48,659 nucleotides of DNA from Nocardia vaccinii NBRC 15922 (GCF_001613305.1 NZ_BDCC01000025.1:1-48659); one strand, 5' to 3'; numbered from the stretch's first letter, positions 1 to 8,230 are shown. Notes: generated by a model not told the origin, from the letters alone. Translations and numbers: made by a program.

Positions 1-4
1 GCTC

Positions 5-838
5 ATGCCTAGCCGCCGCCCCGCACCCGAACCACCCGAACCGCTCTCCCCGCTGGTGGACGCGCACACCCATCTCGACGCGTGCGGTGCGACCGATGCG
101 GAATCGGTTGCCGCCATGGTGGATCGGGCCGCCGCGGTCGGCGTCGGGCGGGTCGTCACGATCGCCGACGACCTCGATGCCGCGCGCTTCGCGGTACGTG
201 CCGCGCACTGGGATCCACGGGTGTACGCGGCGGTGGCGCTGCATCCGACCCGCGCGAACGCCCTGGACGACGCGGCCAGGCGCGAACTCGAGACGCTGGC
301 CGCCGATCCTCGCGTCGTCGCGGTCGGGGAGACCGGCCTGGACTACTACTGGCCCGGCAAACTCGACGGCTGCGCCGGGATCGAGGAGCAGGTCGAGGGT
401 TTCCGCTGGCATATCGACCTGGCCAAACGGCTCGGCAAACCGCTCATGATCCACAATCGCGAGGCCGATCACGACCTGCTGGCGGTGCTGCTGGACGAGG
501 GCGCTCCCGAGACGGTGATCTTCCACTGCTTCTCCTCGGACGCGAATATGGCCTTGGCCTGCGTGGAGGAGGGGTATGTACTGTCCTTCTCCGGCACGGT
601 CAGCTTCAAGAACGCGCGCGAGTTGCGCGAGGCCGCCAAGCTCGTGCCCGATGAGCAGATCCTGGTCGAGACCGATGCGCCGTACCTGACTCCGCACCCG
701 TTCCGCGGCGCTCCGAACGAGCCCTATTGCCTGCCCTACACCGTGCGCGCGCTGGCCGAGGCGCGCGGGCAGGATCCGATCGAGCTGGCCCGGCAGACCA
801 CGGCGAACGCCGAACGCCTCTATCGCATCGGGGCCTGA
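5..838 (+). CDS. tatD: TatD family metal-dependent hydrolase
   Basis: A 277-residue cytosolic metallohydrolase of the TatD family, whose members are metal-dependent 3'-5' exonucleases/DNases. The TIM-barrel signatures are visible in order: DAHTHLD at residues 19-25 (metal ligands H21 and H23), GETGLDYY from 108 (E109), IHNRE with H150, H174 in the FHCFS segment, and VETDAPYLTP at 221-230 (D224). Length is usual for the family, apart from a short proline-rich N-terminal tail. The first ATG in the window is taken; sequence upstream of position 1 is not available, so the ribosome-binding site cannot be judged. It precedes rpfB in the same direction, as in M. tuberculosis (Rv1008-Rv1009). The exact nucleic-acid substrate is not shown by the sequence. 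Confidence 0.93.
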   Translation: MPSRRPAPEPPEPLSPLVDAHTHLDACGATDAESVAAMVDRAAAVGVGRVVTIADDLDAARFAVRAAHWDPRVYAAVALHPTRANALDDAARRELETLAADPRVVAVGETGLDYYWPGKLDGCAGIEEQVEGFRWHIDLAKRLGKPLMIHNREADHDLLAVLLDEGAPETVIFHCFSSDANMALACVEEGYVLSFSGTVSFKNARELREAAKLVPDEQILVETDAPYLTPHPFRGAPNEPYCLPYTVRALAEARGQDPIELARQTTANAERLYRIGA

Positions 839-901
839 TCGCTACAGCACGACCAGTGGGATTTGTCACACCGACACGCCTCGAGATGCGCGATTGTGTC
901 C

Positions 902-924
902 GGTGTCACTACGATTGCGACACC
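902..924 (+). promoter_or_regulatory. Inverted repeat in the rpfB upstream region
   Basis: GGTGTC (902-907) and GACACC (919-924) form a perfect 6-base inverted repeat with an 11-base spacer, about 100 bases before the rpfB start. GTCAC-type motifs also occur just upstream, in TTTGTCACACCGACAC. It could be an operator or an RNA hairpin. In M. tuberculosis the MtrA response regulator has been reported to act on rpfB, and the rpfB-ksgA leader has been reported to contain an RNA switch. Linking this repeat to either is inference. Confidence 0.35.
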
Positions 925-1021
925 TGTTACATCCCAGCGTTGTCGATATTGCTTCGTGATCTGGAAATCGCCTGGTCCGCCACTTGTGGTGGCCCGGCCC
1001 TGACCTGCTCGTTATCGTATT

Positions 1022-2170
1022 GTGACCATGCCGGAGCTTCGGATGTCCGCACTAGCGCGGATCAACTCGTCACGATCGCCGATGCTCTACACGGCGATCG
1101 CCGCGCTGTTGATCACGTTGATCCTGGGTGCGGCTCTGGCCATCATCGACCGTAAGACGATCACCATCGTCGTCGACGGACAGGCGACGACGTTGACGAC
1201 CATGGCGGGCAGCGTGCGTGGTGTGCTGAAATCCGCGGGCTACCGGATCGGTGGCCACGATGTGGTGACCCCGGCCGCCGCCGCCACCGTCGCGAATGGC
1301 GCCACCATCACCTTCGATCGCGGACGTCAGGTCGACATGGTGGTCGACGGCACCCCGCAGACCGCGTGGACCACCGCCAACACCGTCTCCGATGCGTTGT
1401 CCCAGCTGAAGATTCCGAACGACGTATTCGTCTCGCCATCCCGCCCGAGCTCGCTACCGCTGACCGGTGGGACGCTCTCGATCACCAGCCCGCACACCGT
1501 GCTGCTCGCCGACAACGGCCGCAAGGCGAAGTATGTGCGGCTCGCCGCTCCGACGGTCGGTCAGTTGCTGCAGGTCCAGGGTGTGCCGCTGGTCGATCAG
1601 GATTCGGTGCAGCCGGCCGCGAGCACCCCGCTGACCGACGGGATGAACATCACCGTCACCCGCAAGCGGGTCGTGAACCGCGTCGAACGGGTGCCGTTGC
1701 CGCCGACGGAGAAGGACGTCGACGACGTGACCATGAATATGGATCGCAAGGTCGTGGAGAATCCCGGCAAGCCCGGTGTGCAGGACGTGACGTATGCGGT
1801 GTCCATCGTGAACGGCGTCGTCGCGGGGAAGAATCAGGTTTCCAGCACGGTCGTCGTCCCGGCGCAGCCCAAGACCGTCCGCAAGGGCGCCAAACCCGGC
1901 ACCGAGGTCCCGCCGGTCCGCGACGGCGCGATCTGGGACGCGCTGGCCAAATGCGAATCCGGCGGCAACTGGGCGATCAATACCGGCAACGGCTACTTCG
2001 GCGGCGTGCAATTCGATCAGAACACCTGGGCACGCCAGGGCGGCCTGAAATACGCCCCCCGCCCCGACCTGGCGACCCGCAACGAGCAGATCGCCATCGC
2101 CGAGAAGACCCGCGCCCGTCAGGGCTGGGGCGCCTGGCCCACCTGCACCAGCCGCCTGGGAATCGGGTGA
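1022..2170 (+). CDS. rpfB: Resuscitation-promoting factor RpfB-like, cell-wall glycosidase
   Basis: A 382-residue RpfB-type protein that cleaves peptidoglycan and promotes regrowth of dormant actinobacterial cells. The order is: a short cytosolic start, one membrane segment or anchor at about residues 20-42, three DUF348 repeats at about 45-85, 103-143 and 158-198, a G5 domain at about 214-290, and the C-terminal Rpf transglycosylase domain at 300-377. In the catalytic domain CESGGNW supplies the expected glutamate E312, and C311 with C375 form the likely disulfide. Domain order and length match M. tuberculosis RpfB (362 residues). The start is GTG at 1022; ATG at 1028 is in frame and equally possible. 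It ends head-on, with no gap, against the SDR gene. Confidence 0.95.
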   Translation: MTMPELRMSALARINSSRSPMLYTAIAALLITLILGAALAIIDRKTITIVVDGQATTLTTMAGSVRGVLKSAGYRIGGHDVVTPAAAATVANGATITFDRGRQVDMVVDGTPQTAWTTANTVSDALSQLKIPNDVFVSPSRPSSLPLTGGTLSITSPHTVLLADNGRKAKYVRLAAPTVGQLLQVQGVPLVDQDSVQPAASTPLTDGMNITVTRKRVVNRVERVPLPPTEKDVDDVTMNMDRKVVENPGKPGVQDVTYAVSIVNGVVAGKNQVSSTVVVPAQPKTVRKGAKPGTEVPPVRDGAIWDALAKCESGGNWAINTGNGYFGGVQFDQNTWARQGGLKYAPRPDLATRNEQIAIAEKTRARQGWGAWPTCTSRLGIG

Positions 2171-2938
2171 TTACATCAAAGCTCCTCCGTCGACGCGGAT
2201 CTCGCTGCCGGTGATGTAGCGGCCTTCTTCGGAGGCGACCATGGCGACGACGCCCGCGATGTCCTTCGGGTCGCCGAGGGCGCCGTTGTTGAGCCAGCCG
2301 GTGAGGCGGGCCATCAGGTTCCAGTCGGCGTCGGGGGGCAGTTGCAGGCCCGAGGTGATGCCGGTGTTGATGCCGCCGGGGACGATGTTCACCGCGCGCA
2401 GGCCGTGTTTGACGTACTCCAGTGCCAGCGAGTGGGTCAGCGCGTTGACGCCGCCCTTCGAGGCGGAATAGGCGGCCATGTAGGGATTCGAGCCGAAGGC
2501 CGCGGTGGAGGAGAAGTTCACGATCACCGGGTGGTCGGCCTCGATCAGCCGCGGCAGCACCGCCCGGCACATCAGGAAGGTGCCGGTGAGGTTCACGCCG
2601 ATGACCCGATTCCACTCCTCGAGCGGCATCTCGTGGGTGTGTGCGCTGCGCATGATGCCCGCGGCGTTGACCAGCACGTCGATCCCGTCGAGGATGTCCA
2701 GCGCCGATGCGCAGCCCGCGCGGACCGATTCGGGATCGGCGATGTCGATGCGGATGGTGTGCAGCCGATCGCGATCGGCGGCCGCAGCCCCCTCCGCGGT
2801 TTCCTTCAGACCGGTCTCGGCGATGTCGGCCGCCACCAGCGTGGCGCCCTCGGCGAGCAGTCGCAGTGCGACGCCCCGTCCGATACCCGAACCCGCACCC
2901 GTGACGAGAATCCGACGTCCCTCATGCCTGCGCTGCAT
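2171..2938 (-). CDS. SDR family NAD(P)-dependent oxidoreductase
   Basis: A 255-residue classical short-chain dehydrogenase/reductase. The Rossmann motif TGAGSGIG lies at residues 13-20, NAAG at 91-94, the catalytic serine at 143/144 and the YSASK catalytic pair at Y157/K161, so the active site is intact. The C-terminus ITGSEIRVDGG is typical of the glucose/ribitol dehydrogenase-like group. The substrate cannot be told from sequence. The start at 2938 is chosen because an AGAGG ribosome-binding site lies about ten bases upstream; the reading frame extends further but without such a site. It is transcribed away from the secreted lipase and toward rpfB. It does not belong to the rpfB-ksgA pair seen in mycobacteria, so it looks like a lineage-specific insertion. 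Confidence 0.9.
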   Translation of the reverse strand: MQRRHEGRRILVTGAGSGIGRGVALRLLAEGATLVAADIAETGLKETAEGAAAADRDRLHTIRIDIADPESVRAGCASALDILDGIDVLVNAAGIMRSAHTHEMPLEEWNRVIGVNLTGTFLMCRAVLPRLIEADHPVIVNFSSTAAFGSNPYMAAYSASKGGVNALTHSLALEYVKHGLRAVNIVPGGINTGITSGLQLPPDADWNLMARLTGWLNNGALGDPKDIAGVVAMVASEEGRYITGSEIRVDGGALM

Positions 2939-2968
2939 TGTGTGCCAACCTCTCGACCACGGGTGAGC

Positions 2969-2986
2969 CGCATCGTTTTCGATGCG
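2969..2986. promoter_or_regulatory. Palindrome in the SDR/lipase divergent promoter
   Basis: CGCATCG-TTTT-CGATGCG is a perfect 7-base inverted repeat, 31 bases upstream of the SDR start. Together with the repeats at 3070-3102 it makes this divergent intergenic region rich in dyads, so it is a candidate operator or leader hairpin. No regulator gene lies nearby. Confidence 0.3.
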
Positions 2987-3069
2987 ATCAGTCAGAAAAC
3001 TAGAACCCGTATCAGTCTGAGTCAATGCACCGAAACGACACGCCGCGACTTTCCCGATGGCTTCGTACC

Positions 3070-3102
3070 GGCGATCGCTACGATCGCCCGGACTTTATCC
3101 GG
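3070..3102. promoter_or_regulatory. Two adjacent inverted repeats upstream of the lipase gene
   Basis: GGCGATCG-CTA-CGATCGCC (3070-3088, 8-base arms) is followed directly by CCGGA-CTTTA-TCCGG (3088-3102). They lie 20-50 bases before the lipase start, where they could act as operator or 5' leader structure. Only the dyads are seen; a role is inferred. Confidence 0.35.
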
Positions 3103-3122
3103 TGCGACGGTGAGGGATTCGG

Positions 3123-4280
3123 ATGCGGTGGCGGCGTTGGGTACGGCTGGTTGTGGCGGGCGCGGTCGCGGTGAGTGCCGTGTGGACGATGGCCGCACCC
3201 GCGGCCGCCGCCGTGCCGGGCAGCGTCATCGACGTTCTTCCGCAGGCCGCGGACTGGCGCGGCATTCCCGGCGGTTCGGTCGTCGACTACTGGATGACCG
3301 GGTCGGACGGGACGTCGCGGCGGGCCAGCGGTGCGCTGTTCGTCCCGCCCGGCCGCGCACCGGCGGGCGGCTGGCCGATCATGGCCTACGACCACGGCAC
3401 CTCCGGACTGGGGCCGGGCTGCGGCGGGCAGAGCACCGTGACGAGCACTTCCGGACAGCAGGACGACAACCGGGTCGTGCGGTACTTCCTGGCCAGGGGG
3501 TTCGCGGTCGTGGCGCCGGATTATCTGGGCCTGGGCCGCTTTCGTACCGGTCCGCACCCGTACCTCCAACTGAACACCGAGGCCACCGCCACCATCGATC
3601 TGGTGCGGGCGGCCCGTGCGACGCATCCGGCGCTGTCCCGGACCTGGGCCGTCATCGGCGGATCGCAGGGCGGCCAAGCGGCCCTCGGGGCGGCGCACCT
3701 ACAGCATTCCTATGCGCCCGAGCTGGATTTCCGCGGCACGATCACCCTCGATCCGGAATCCGATCTCGAGGCCGTGCTGCCCGTGGCCGGTCCGTGGGTC
3801 TCGAACGTCATGGGGGTGAGCGACAGCGGAACGACCGCGTTCATCGCCATGATCCTGGTCGGGCTGCGTGCGACGCATCCCGAGGTCGACCTGAACAGCT
3901 ATCTGAGCCCACGCGGCCGCACCCTCGTCGACGGTATCGGTGATCTGTGCCTGGGCGCCATCATGCGTCGCGCGGACGGCGTATCGGTCGGCGATCTGTT
4001 CTCCCGCCAGTTGAGCACCGACGCCCTGCGCACCGCACTCGCCTCCTATATGGCCGTACCCACCAGCGGATACGACGCCCCGATCCTGCTGCTGACCAAC
4101 GCGAACGACACCACGGTCCCCGCCCCGCTGCACGCCACCCTCGCCGCCCAGTTCGCCGCCGGGGGCATCGACTTCCGGACGGTCGTCGGCCGCGGCAGCC
4201 ATTGCCAGCTCGACCCCGAGATGTGGTCCGCGATAAACGATTTCGCGACCCACATCGAATCAACCCGCGCTCGGCGGTAA
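3123..4280 (+). CDS. Secreted lipase/esterase of the alpha/beta hydrolase fold
   Basis: A 385-residue secreted serine hydrolase resembling the LIP family of secretory lipases found in Nocardia and mycobacteria. The N-terminus is a clear Sec signal peptide: MRWRRW, a hydrophobic stretch, then an alanine-rich site with likely cleavage near residue 30. The nucleophile elbow is GGSQGG with S181. The acid is probably D329 in NANDTTVP and the base H360 in GRGSHCQLDPE. It probably hydrolyses triacylglycerols or other acyl esters outside the cell; substrate length is unknown. It is divergent from the SDR gene and ends 161 bases before rsmA. A GTGAGG sequence about six bases upstream supports the ATG start. 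Confidence 0.88.
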   Translation: MRWRRWVRLVVAGAVAVSAVWTMAAPAAAAVPGSVIDVLPQAADWRGIPGGSVVDYWMTGSDGTSRRASGALFVPPGRAPAGGWPIMAYDHGTSGLGPGCGGQSTVTSTSGQQDDNRVVRYFLARGFAVVAPDYLGLGRFRTGPHPYLQLNTEATATIDLVRAARATHPALSRTWAVIGGSQGGQAALGAAHLQHSYAPELDFRGTITLDPESDLEAVLPVAGPWVSNVMGVSDSGTTAFIAMILVGLRATHPEVDLNSYLSPRGRTLVDGIGDLCLGAIMRRADGVSVGDLFSRQLSTDALRTALASYMAVPTSGYDAPILLLTNANDTTVPAPLHATLAAQFAAGGIDFRTVVGRGSHCQLDPEMWSAINDFATHIESTRARR

Positions 4281-4441
4281 CTGATTCGCGGATCGCTCGT
4301 CGGGCTACGGGCGACCCTGCCCGAGCGTCGTCGGTGGGCCCGGAGCCGTGGGCAGCCGGGCATCGTGGGCGGTGGCGTGTCCGCGGCGGTGAGCGGGGCG
4401 GATGCGGGGTGTGGGGCGGGTGGCTTGATAGGTTGACGGGC

Positions 4442-5323
4442 GTGTCCGAATCAGAGGTCGTCGCTCGTGGTCAGGCCGGATTGCTCGGTCCGGCCGAGGT
4501 GCGGGTGCTGGCGGAGCGGTTCGGGGTGCGGCCGACCAAACAGCTCGGACAGAACTTCGTGCACGATGCGAATACCGTGCGGCGGATCGTGGCGGCCGCC
4601 GGGGTCGGGCGCGATGACGTGGTACTCGAGGTCGGGCCGGGGCTGGGCTCGCTGACGCTGGCGCTGCTGGACGTGGTGGACCGCGTGGTCGCGGTGGAGA
4701 TCGATCCGGTTCTGGCGCAACATCTTCCGGAGACCGTCGCCGATCGGGCAGCGAAGCTGGTCGATCGGCTCTCGGTGGTGCGGGCGGATGCGCTGCGGGT
4801 GCGCGCACAGGACCTGCCCGCGCGGCCGACCGCGCTGGTCGCGAATCTGCCGTACAACGTCGCGGTGCCCGTCCTGCTGCATCTGCTGGCCGAATTACCG
4901 GGTGTCACCACGGCTCTGGTGATGGTGCAGGCCGAGGTCGCCGACCGGCTCGCCGCCGAGCCGGGCTCACGGATCTACGGTGTGCCGAGCGTGAAGGCCG
5001 GTTTCTTCGGTACCGTCCGCCGGGCGGGATCGGTTGGGCGGCAGGTGTTCTGGCCGGTTCCGCAGGTCGAGTCCGGGCTGGTCCGGATCGATCGTTTCGC
5101 GCAACCGCCGTGGTCTCTGGACGCGGACCATCGCACCCGGGTCTTCGAGGTCGTCGACGCGGCATTCGCCCAGCGGCGCAAGACGTTACGCGCCGCACTC
5201 GGCGGCTGGGCAGGCTCGCCCGCGGAGGCCGAACGTCGTCTGATCGCCGCGGGCATCGCCCCCACGGCCCGCGGCGAAACCCTCGACACCGCAGCCTTCG
5301 TCCGCCTCGCTGATCAGAGCTGA
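4442..5323 (+). CDS. rsmA: 16S rRNA (adenine(1518)-N(6)/adenine(1519)-N(6))-dimethyltransferase
   Basis: RsmA/KsgA, 293 residues, dimethylates two adjacent adenines near the 3' end of 16S rRNA using S-adenosylmethionine, a late step in small-subunit maturation. The family entry QLGQNF lies at about residues 34-39, the SAM-binding loop VGPGLG at 64-69, and the catalytic NLPY motif at 135-138. The open frame runs far upstream, but homology begins just before the ERFGVRPTKQLGQNF segment, so the GTG at 4442 is chosen. In M. tuberculosis it follows rpfB directly; here SDR and lipase genes intervene. The next gene in that order, ispE, is also displaced, by the copper genes. Confidence 0.94.
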   Translation: MSESEVVARGQAGLLGPAEVRVLAERFGVRPTKQLGQNFVHDANTVRRIVAAAGVGRDDVVLEVGPGLGSLTLALLDVVDRVVAVEIDPVLAQHLPETVADRAAKLVDRLSVVRADALRVRAQDLPARPTALVANLPYNVAVPVLLHLLAELPGVTTALVMVQAEVADRLAAEPGSRIYGVPSVKAGFFGTVRRAGSVGRQVFWPVPQVESGLVRIDRFAQPPWSLDADHRTRVFEVVDAAFAQRRKTLRAALGGWAGSPAEAERRLIAAGIAPTARGETLDTAAFVRLADQS

Positions 5324-5416
5324 TCACTCGGCAATCGAACGGCGAGTACTGCCGGGCGGAGTATCGGCCGCCCTCTTGCCGTGTCAGTCAGGAGAGTCGT
5401 GATGTGCGCTGTCTCC

Positions 5417-5447
5417 CGGCCCCGCACGAAGCGAGCCTTCGGGGCCG
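5417..5447. terminator. Hairpin between convergent rsmA and copA
   Basis: CGGCCCCG (5417-5424) pairs perfectly with CGGGGCCG (5440-5447); a short AAG/CTT helix continues inside the loop. It lies between the ends of two convergent genes and would suit either strand. There is no U-tract, so its use as a terminator is inferred. Confidence 0.5.
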
Positions 5448-5451
5448 CGAA

Positions 5452-5523
5452 CCCGCCGGAGCGCGGCGGAGGCCATCGAACACGGCACCCGCCGGAGCGT
5501 GGCGGAGGCCGTCAAACACGGGG
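5452..5523. repeat. Two tandem copies of a 36-base GC-rich repeat
   Basis: Units at 5452-5487 and 5488-5523 agree at 31 of 36 positions; the core is CCGGAGCG(C/T)GGCGGAGGCC. The second copy contains the copA stop codon and its last codons. A related core, CCGTAGCGAAGCGGAGGCC, recurs at 45685-45703 next to prs, which suggests a dispersed family found at gene 3' ends rather than a local duplication only. Confidence 0.7.
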
Positions 5524-7767
5524 CCAACGACGCAGCCGCAGGCTGTTGCTGACCACGAAGACGCTGGACAACGCCATGGCCGCGCCCGCGAGCATGGGGT
5601 TGAGCAGACCGGCGGCGGCCAGCGGGATGGCGGCGACGTTGTAACCGAAGGCCCAGAACAAGTTTCCCTTGATGGTGCGCAGGGTGCTGCGCGAGAGCCG
5701 GATGGCGGTGCCGACGGCCCGCAGGTCACCGCGCACCAGGGTGATATCGCCCGCCTCGATCGCGACGTCGGTGCCGGTGCCCATGGCCAGGCCCAGATCG
5801 GCCTGGGCGAGAGCGGCCGCGTCGTTGACGCCGTCGCCGACCATGGCCACGACTTTGCCGCTGTCCTGCAGCCGCTTCACCACATCGAGTTTGTCGCTGG
5901 GCAGGACCTCGGCGATGACCTCCTCGATGCCCACCCGATCGGCGACCGTGCGCGCCGCGGCGGCATTGTCGCCGGTCAGCAGGACCGGGGTCAGGCCGAG
6001 GGCGCGCATATCCGCGATGGCATCGGCGCTGGTCGGTTTGATCGCGTCGGCGATGACCAGTACGCCGCGGGCCGCGCCGTCCCAGGCGACCACGATCGCG
6101 GTCCGCCCGGCCGCTTCGGCCTCGGACTTGGCGTCGGCCAACGCTTCGGGCAGCGCGATCGACCAGTCGTCCAGCAGTTCGGTGCGACCGATCACCACCG
6201 CACGCTCACCGACCAGGCCCTGCACACCCTTACCGCCGTGACCGACGAACTGCCGCACCGGATCAGGGCGCAGCCCACGATCGGCGGCACCGGCCACGAC
6301 CGCCCGCGCCACGGGATGTTCGGAGCCGTGCTCCACCGACGCGGCCACCGTCAGCAGCTCGTCGGGATCGGTCCCCTCGGCCGCGATCACCTCGGCGAGC
6401 GTCATCGTGCCGGTGGTCACGGTGCCGGTTTTATCCAGTACGACGGTGTCGATCCGCCGCGTGGATTCGAGCACCTGCGGACCCTTGATCAGCACACCCA
6501 GCTGCGCGCCCCGGCCGGTGCCGACCAGCAGTGCGGTGGGTGTGGCCAGTCCGAGCGCACACGGGCAGGCGATGATCAACACCGCGACCGCGGCCCCGAA
6601 GGCCACCGCGACCGGTGCGCCGGTGACCAGCCAGGCGATCAGCGTGGCCGCGGCGATCGCGAGCACGATCGGCACGAAGATCCCGGCGACGCGGTCGGCG
6701 AGCCGCTGCACGGGAGCCTTACCGGTCTGTGCCTGCTCGACCAGCGCGGCCATCTGCGCCAGCTGGGTGTCCGCGCCGACGCGGGTCGCGCGCACGGTCA
6801 GCATGCCGCCCGCGTTCACCGTCGCGCCGACCACGTGATCGCCGGGCGCGACCTCCACCGGCACCGACTCGCCGGTGAGTATGCTCATATCGATGGCCGA
6901 ATTACCTTCCACCACAACGCCGTCGGTGGCGACCTTCTCGCCGGGGCGGACGAGGAACACCTCGCCGGACCGCAATTCGCCCACCGGAACGCGGATTTCG
7001 GCGCCTGATCCGCCCGCATCGCCCGGACGCAGGACGGACACCTCCTTTGCGCCCATCTCCAGCAGCGCCCGCAGCGCGGACCCGGCGCGCTCCTTGGCGC
7101 GGGTCTCGAAATACCTTCCGGCCAAGAGGAATACGATGACCCCGGCTGCCACCTCGAAGTAGATGTTCGAGGCCGCGTCGCCACGCTCGACCGCCAGGCT
7201 GAAACCGTGCCGCATCCCTGGCATTCCGGCGTCGCCGAAGAACAGGGCGTAGACCGACCAGCCGAAGGCGGCCAGGGTGCCCAGCGAGATCAGCGTATCC
7301 ATGGTGGCCGCGCCGTGCCGGGCGTTCGTCCAGGCCGCGCGGTGGAAGCCCGCGCCGCCCCAGAACACCACCGGCACGGCCAGCGCCAGGGAGAGCCATT
7401 GCCAGTTGCGGAACTGCAACGCCGGGACCATTGCCAGCACGATGATCGGCACCGCCGGCGCGAGGGTGAGCAGCAGCCGGCTCCGCAGCTGAGCGGCCGG
7501 GGAGAGTGGCGAATCCTGCTGTGGCACAGCGGTATCGACCGATGCGTGCACCTGGGCGGTGTACCCGGTGTCGACCACTCGCTCGATGAGTTGCGCCGGG
7601 CTCACCGAGTCCGGGAAGCTGACCATGGCCTTCTCGGTGGCGTAGTTCACCGAGGCGGTGACGCCCTCGATCCGGTTGAGCTTCTTCTCGATCCGGGCCG
7701 CGCAGGAGGCGCACGTCATCCCGCCGATCTCCAGTTCGATCGACCGCTCGGACACCGGTGCGCTCAT
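5512..7767 (-). CDS. copA: Copper-exporting P-type ATPase (P1B-1)
   Basis: A 751-residue heavy-metal P-type ATPase that pumps Cu(I) out of the cytosol. It has one N-terminal metal-binding domain with GMTCASC (C19, C22), then membrane segments, the actuator TGES at 298-301, the membrane CPC at 401-403, the phosphorylated DKTGT (D445), the HP motif at 484-485 and GDGVND at 644-649. The last two helices carry YN (709-710) and MxxSS (731-735), the residues that define copper-specific P1B-1 pumps. The start at 7767 is preceded by a GAGG site about nine bases away; a GTG at 7815 is a less likely alternative. It lies 85 bases after copZ and is probably cotranscribed with it under the CsoR-like operator. 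Confidence 0.94.
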   Translation of the reverse strand: MSAPVSERSIELEIGGMTCASCAARIEKKLNRIEGVTASVNYATEKAMVSFPDSVSPAQLIERVVDTGYTAQVHASVDTAVPQQDSPLSPAAQLRSRLLLTLAPAVPIIVLAMVPALQFRNWQWLSLALAVPVVFWGGAGFHRAAWTNARHGAATMDTLISLGTLAAFGWSVYALFFGDAGMPGMRHGFSLAVERGDAASNIYFEVAAGVIVFLLAGRYFETRAKERAGSALRALLEMGAKEVSVLRPGDAGGSGAEIRVPVGELRSGEVFLVRPGEKVATDGVVVEGNSAIDMSILTGESVPVEVAPGDHVVGATVNAGGMLTVRATRVGADTQLAQMAALVEQAQTGKAPVQRLADRVAGIFVPIVLAIAAATLIAWLVTGAPVAVAFGAAVAVLIIACPCALGLATPTALLVGTGRGAQLGVLIKGPQVLESTRRIDTVVLDKTGTVTTGTMTLAEVIAAEGTDPDELLTVAASVEHGSEHPVARAVVAGAADRGLRPDPVRQFVGHGGKGVQGLVGERAVVIGRTELLDDWSIALPEALADAKSEAEAAGRTAIVVAWDGAARGVLVIADAIKPTSADAIADMRALGLTPVLLTGDNAAAARTVADRVGIEEVIAEVLPSDKLDVVKRLQDSGKVVAMVGDGVNDAAALAQADLGLAMGTGTDVAIEAGDITLVRGDLRAVGTAIRLSRSTLRTIKGNLFWAFGYNVAAIPLAAAGLLNPMLAGAAMALSSVFVVSNSLRLRRWPRV

Positions 7768-7852
7768 CGCCGCGCCTCGTTCATGGTCGTGCTCTCCTGT
7801 CGTGATTGTTCTCACCGCGTGCTGCTTCCCGCTGGCTCCGCCGGGGACACGG

Positions 7853-8059
7853 TCAGCTCGCGAGTTGATATCCGGCCTCGTCGACCGCGGCGGCCACGGC
7901 GGCCTGGTCGACCGGATTCGCCGATTCCACCCGGACCCGTCCGCTGGCCAGGTCCACCTCGACGCCGGTGACGCCGTCGATCCGGCCGATTTCCTTCTGT
8001 ACCGACGCCACGCAGTGGCCGCAGGTCATCCCGGTGACGGTGTAGGTGCTGCTCGCCAT
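7853..8059 (-). CDS. copZ: Copper chaperone CopZ (heavy-metal-associated domain)
   Basis: A 68-residue single HMA-domain protein with the Cu(I)-binding motif GMTCGHC near residues 10-16 and the usual beta-alpha-beta pattern. It would carry cytosolic Cu(I) to the N-terminal domain of CopA or to a copper-sensing regulator. The start has an excellent AAGGAG ribosome-binding site eight bases upstream (CTCCTT at 8068-8073 on the given strand). It is the first gene of the copZ-copA pair and lies just downstream of a CsoR-type operator. Confidence 0.92.
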   Translation of the reverse strand: MASSTYTVTGMTCGHCVASVQKEIGRIDGVTGVEVDLASGRVRVESANPVDQAAVAAAVDEAGYQLAS

Positions 8060-8077
8060 GGTCTCGACTCCTTCGAA

Positions 8078-8083
8078 ATTATA
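8078..8083 (-). promoter_or_regulatory. copZ promoter -10 element
   Basis: On the minus strand these bases read TATAAT, a perfect consensus -10 placed 18 bases before the copZ start. No good -35 hexamer is found 16-18 bases upstream; that space holds the palindrome GGGTATACCC, so control by a regulator is likely. Confidence 0.5.
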
Positions 8084-8091
8084 CGGTGAGG

Positions 8092-8101
8092 GGGTATACC
8101 C
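8092..8101. promoter_or_regulatory. Second copper-box-like palindrome
   Basis: GGGTATACCC is a perfect 10-base palindrome sitting between the expected -35 and -10 of the copZ promoter. It shares the GGGTAT/ATACCC half-site with the larger dyad at 8116-8132, so it may be a second or partial operator. Confidence 0.45.
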
Positions 8102-8115
8102 GGACGTTCCCGAAG

Positions 8116-8132
8116 ATACCCCCTATGGGTAT
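8116..8132. promoter_or_regulatory. CsoR-type copper operator
   Basis: ATACCCCCTATGGGTAT has perfect ATACCC/GGGTAT arms around a five-base centre. This matches the general G/C-tract dyad bound by CsoR family copper repressors. It lies about 57 bases upstream of copZ. No csoR gene is in the window, so the regulator would have to be encoded elsewhere. Confidence 0.6.
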
Positions 8133-8230
8133 TGCATGCAAGTGGTTCGAGCTGTGTGACCGGCGCGGCGGCACGCTGGCGGCCGCGCTGTGACCGCACA
8201 TGTCGGCCTCGCCTATTACGCTTGGGGCTC

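Noticed and set aside
2999..3025. KstR-like operator (CTAGAACCCGTATCAG) near the SDR gene
   Set aside because: Only approximate to TNNAACNNGTTNNA with a mismatch in a core position; no steroid genes nearby.
2342..3943. Very long plus-strand open frame across the SDR and lipase genes
   Set aside because: High-GC shadow frame: arginine/glycine-rich, antisense to the SDR gene and out of frame with the lipase, which has a full catalytic triad.
5452..5523. CRISPR-like tandem repeat
   Set aside because: Two adjoining 36-base units with no spacers and no cas genes in the window.
5404..7008. Long plus-strand open frame opposite copA
   Set aside because: Antisense shadow rich in histidine, glycine and aspartate; copA on the other strand has all P-type ATPase motifs.
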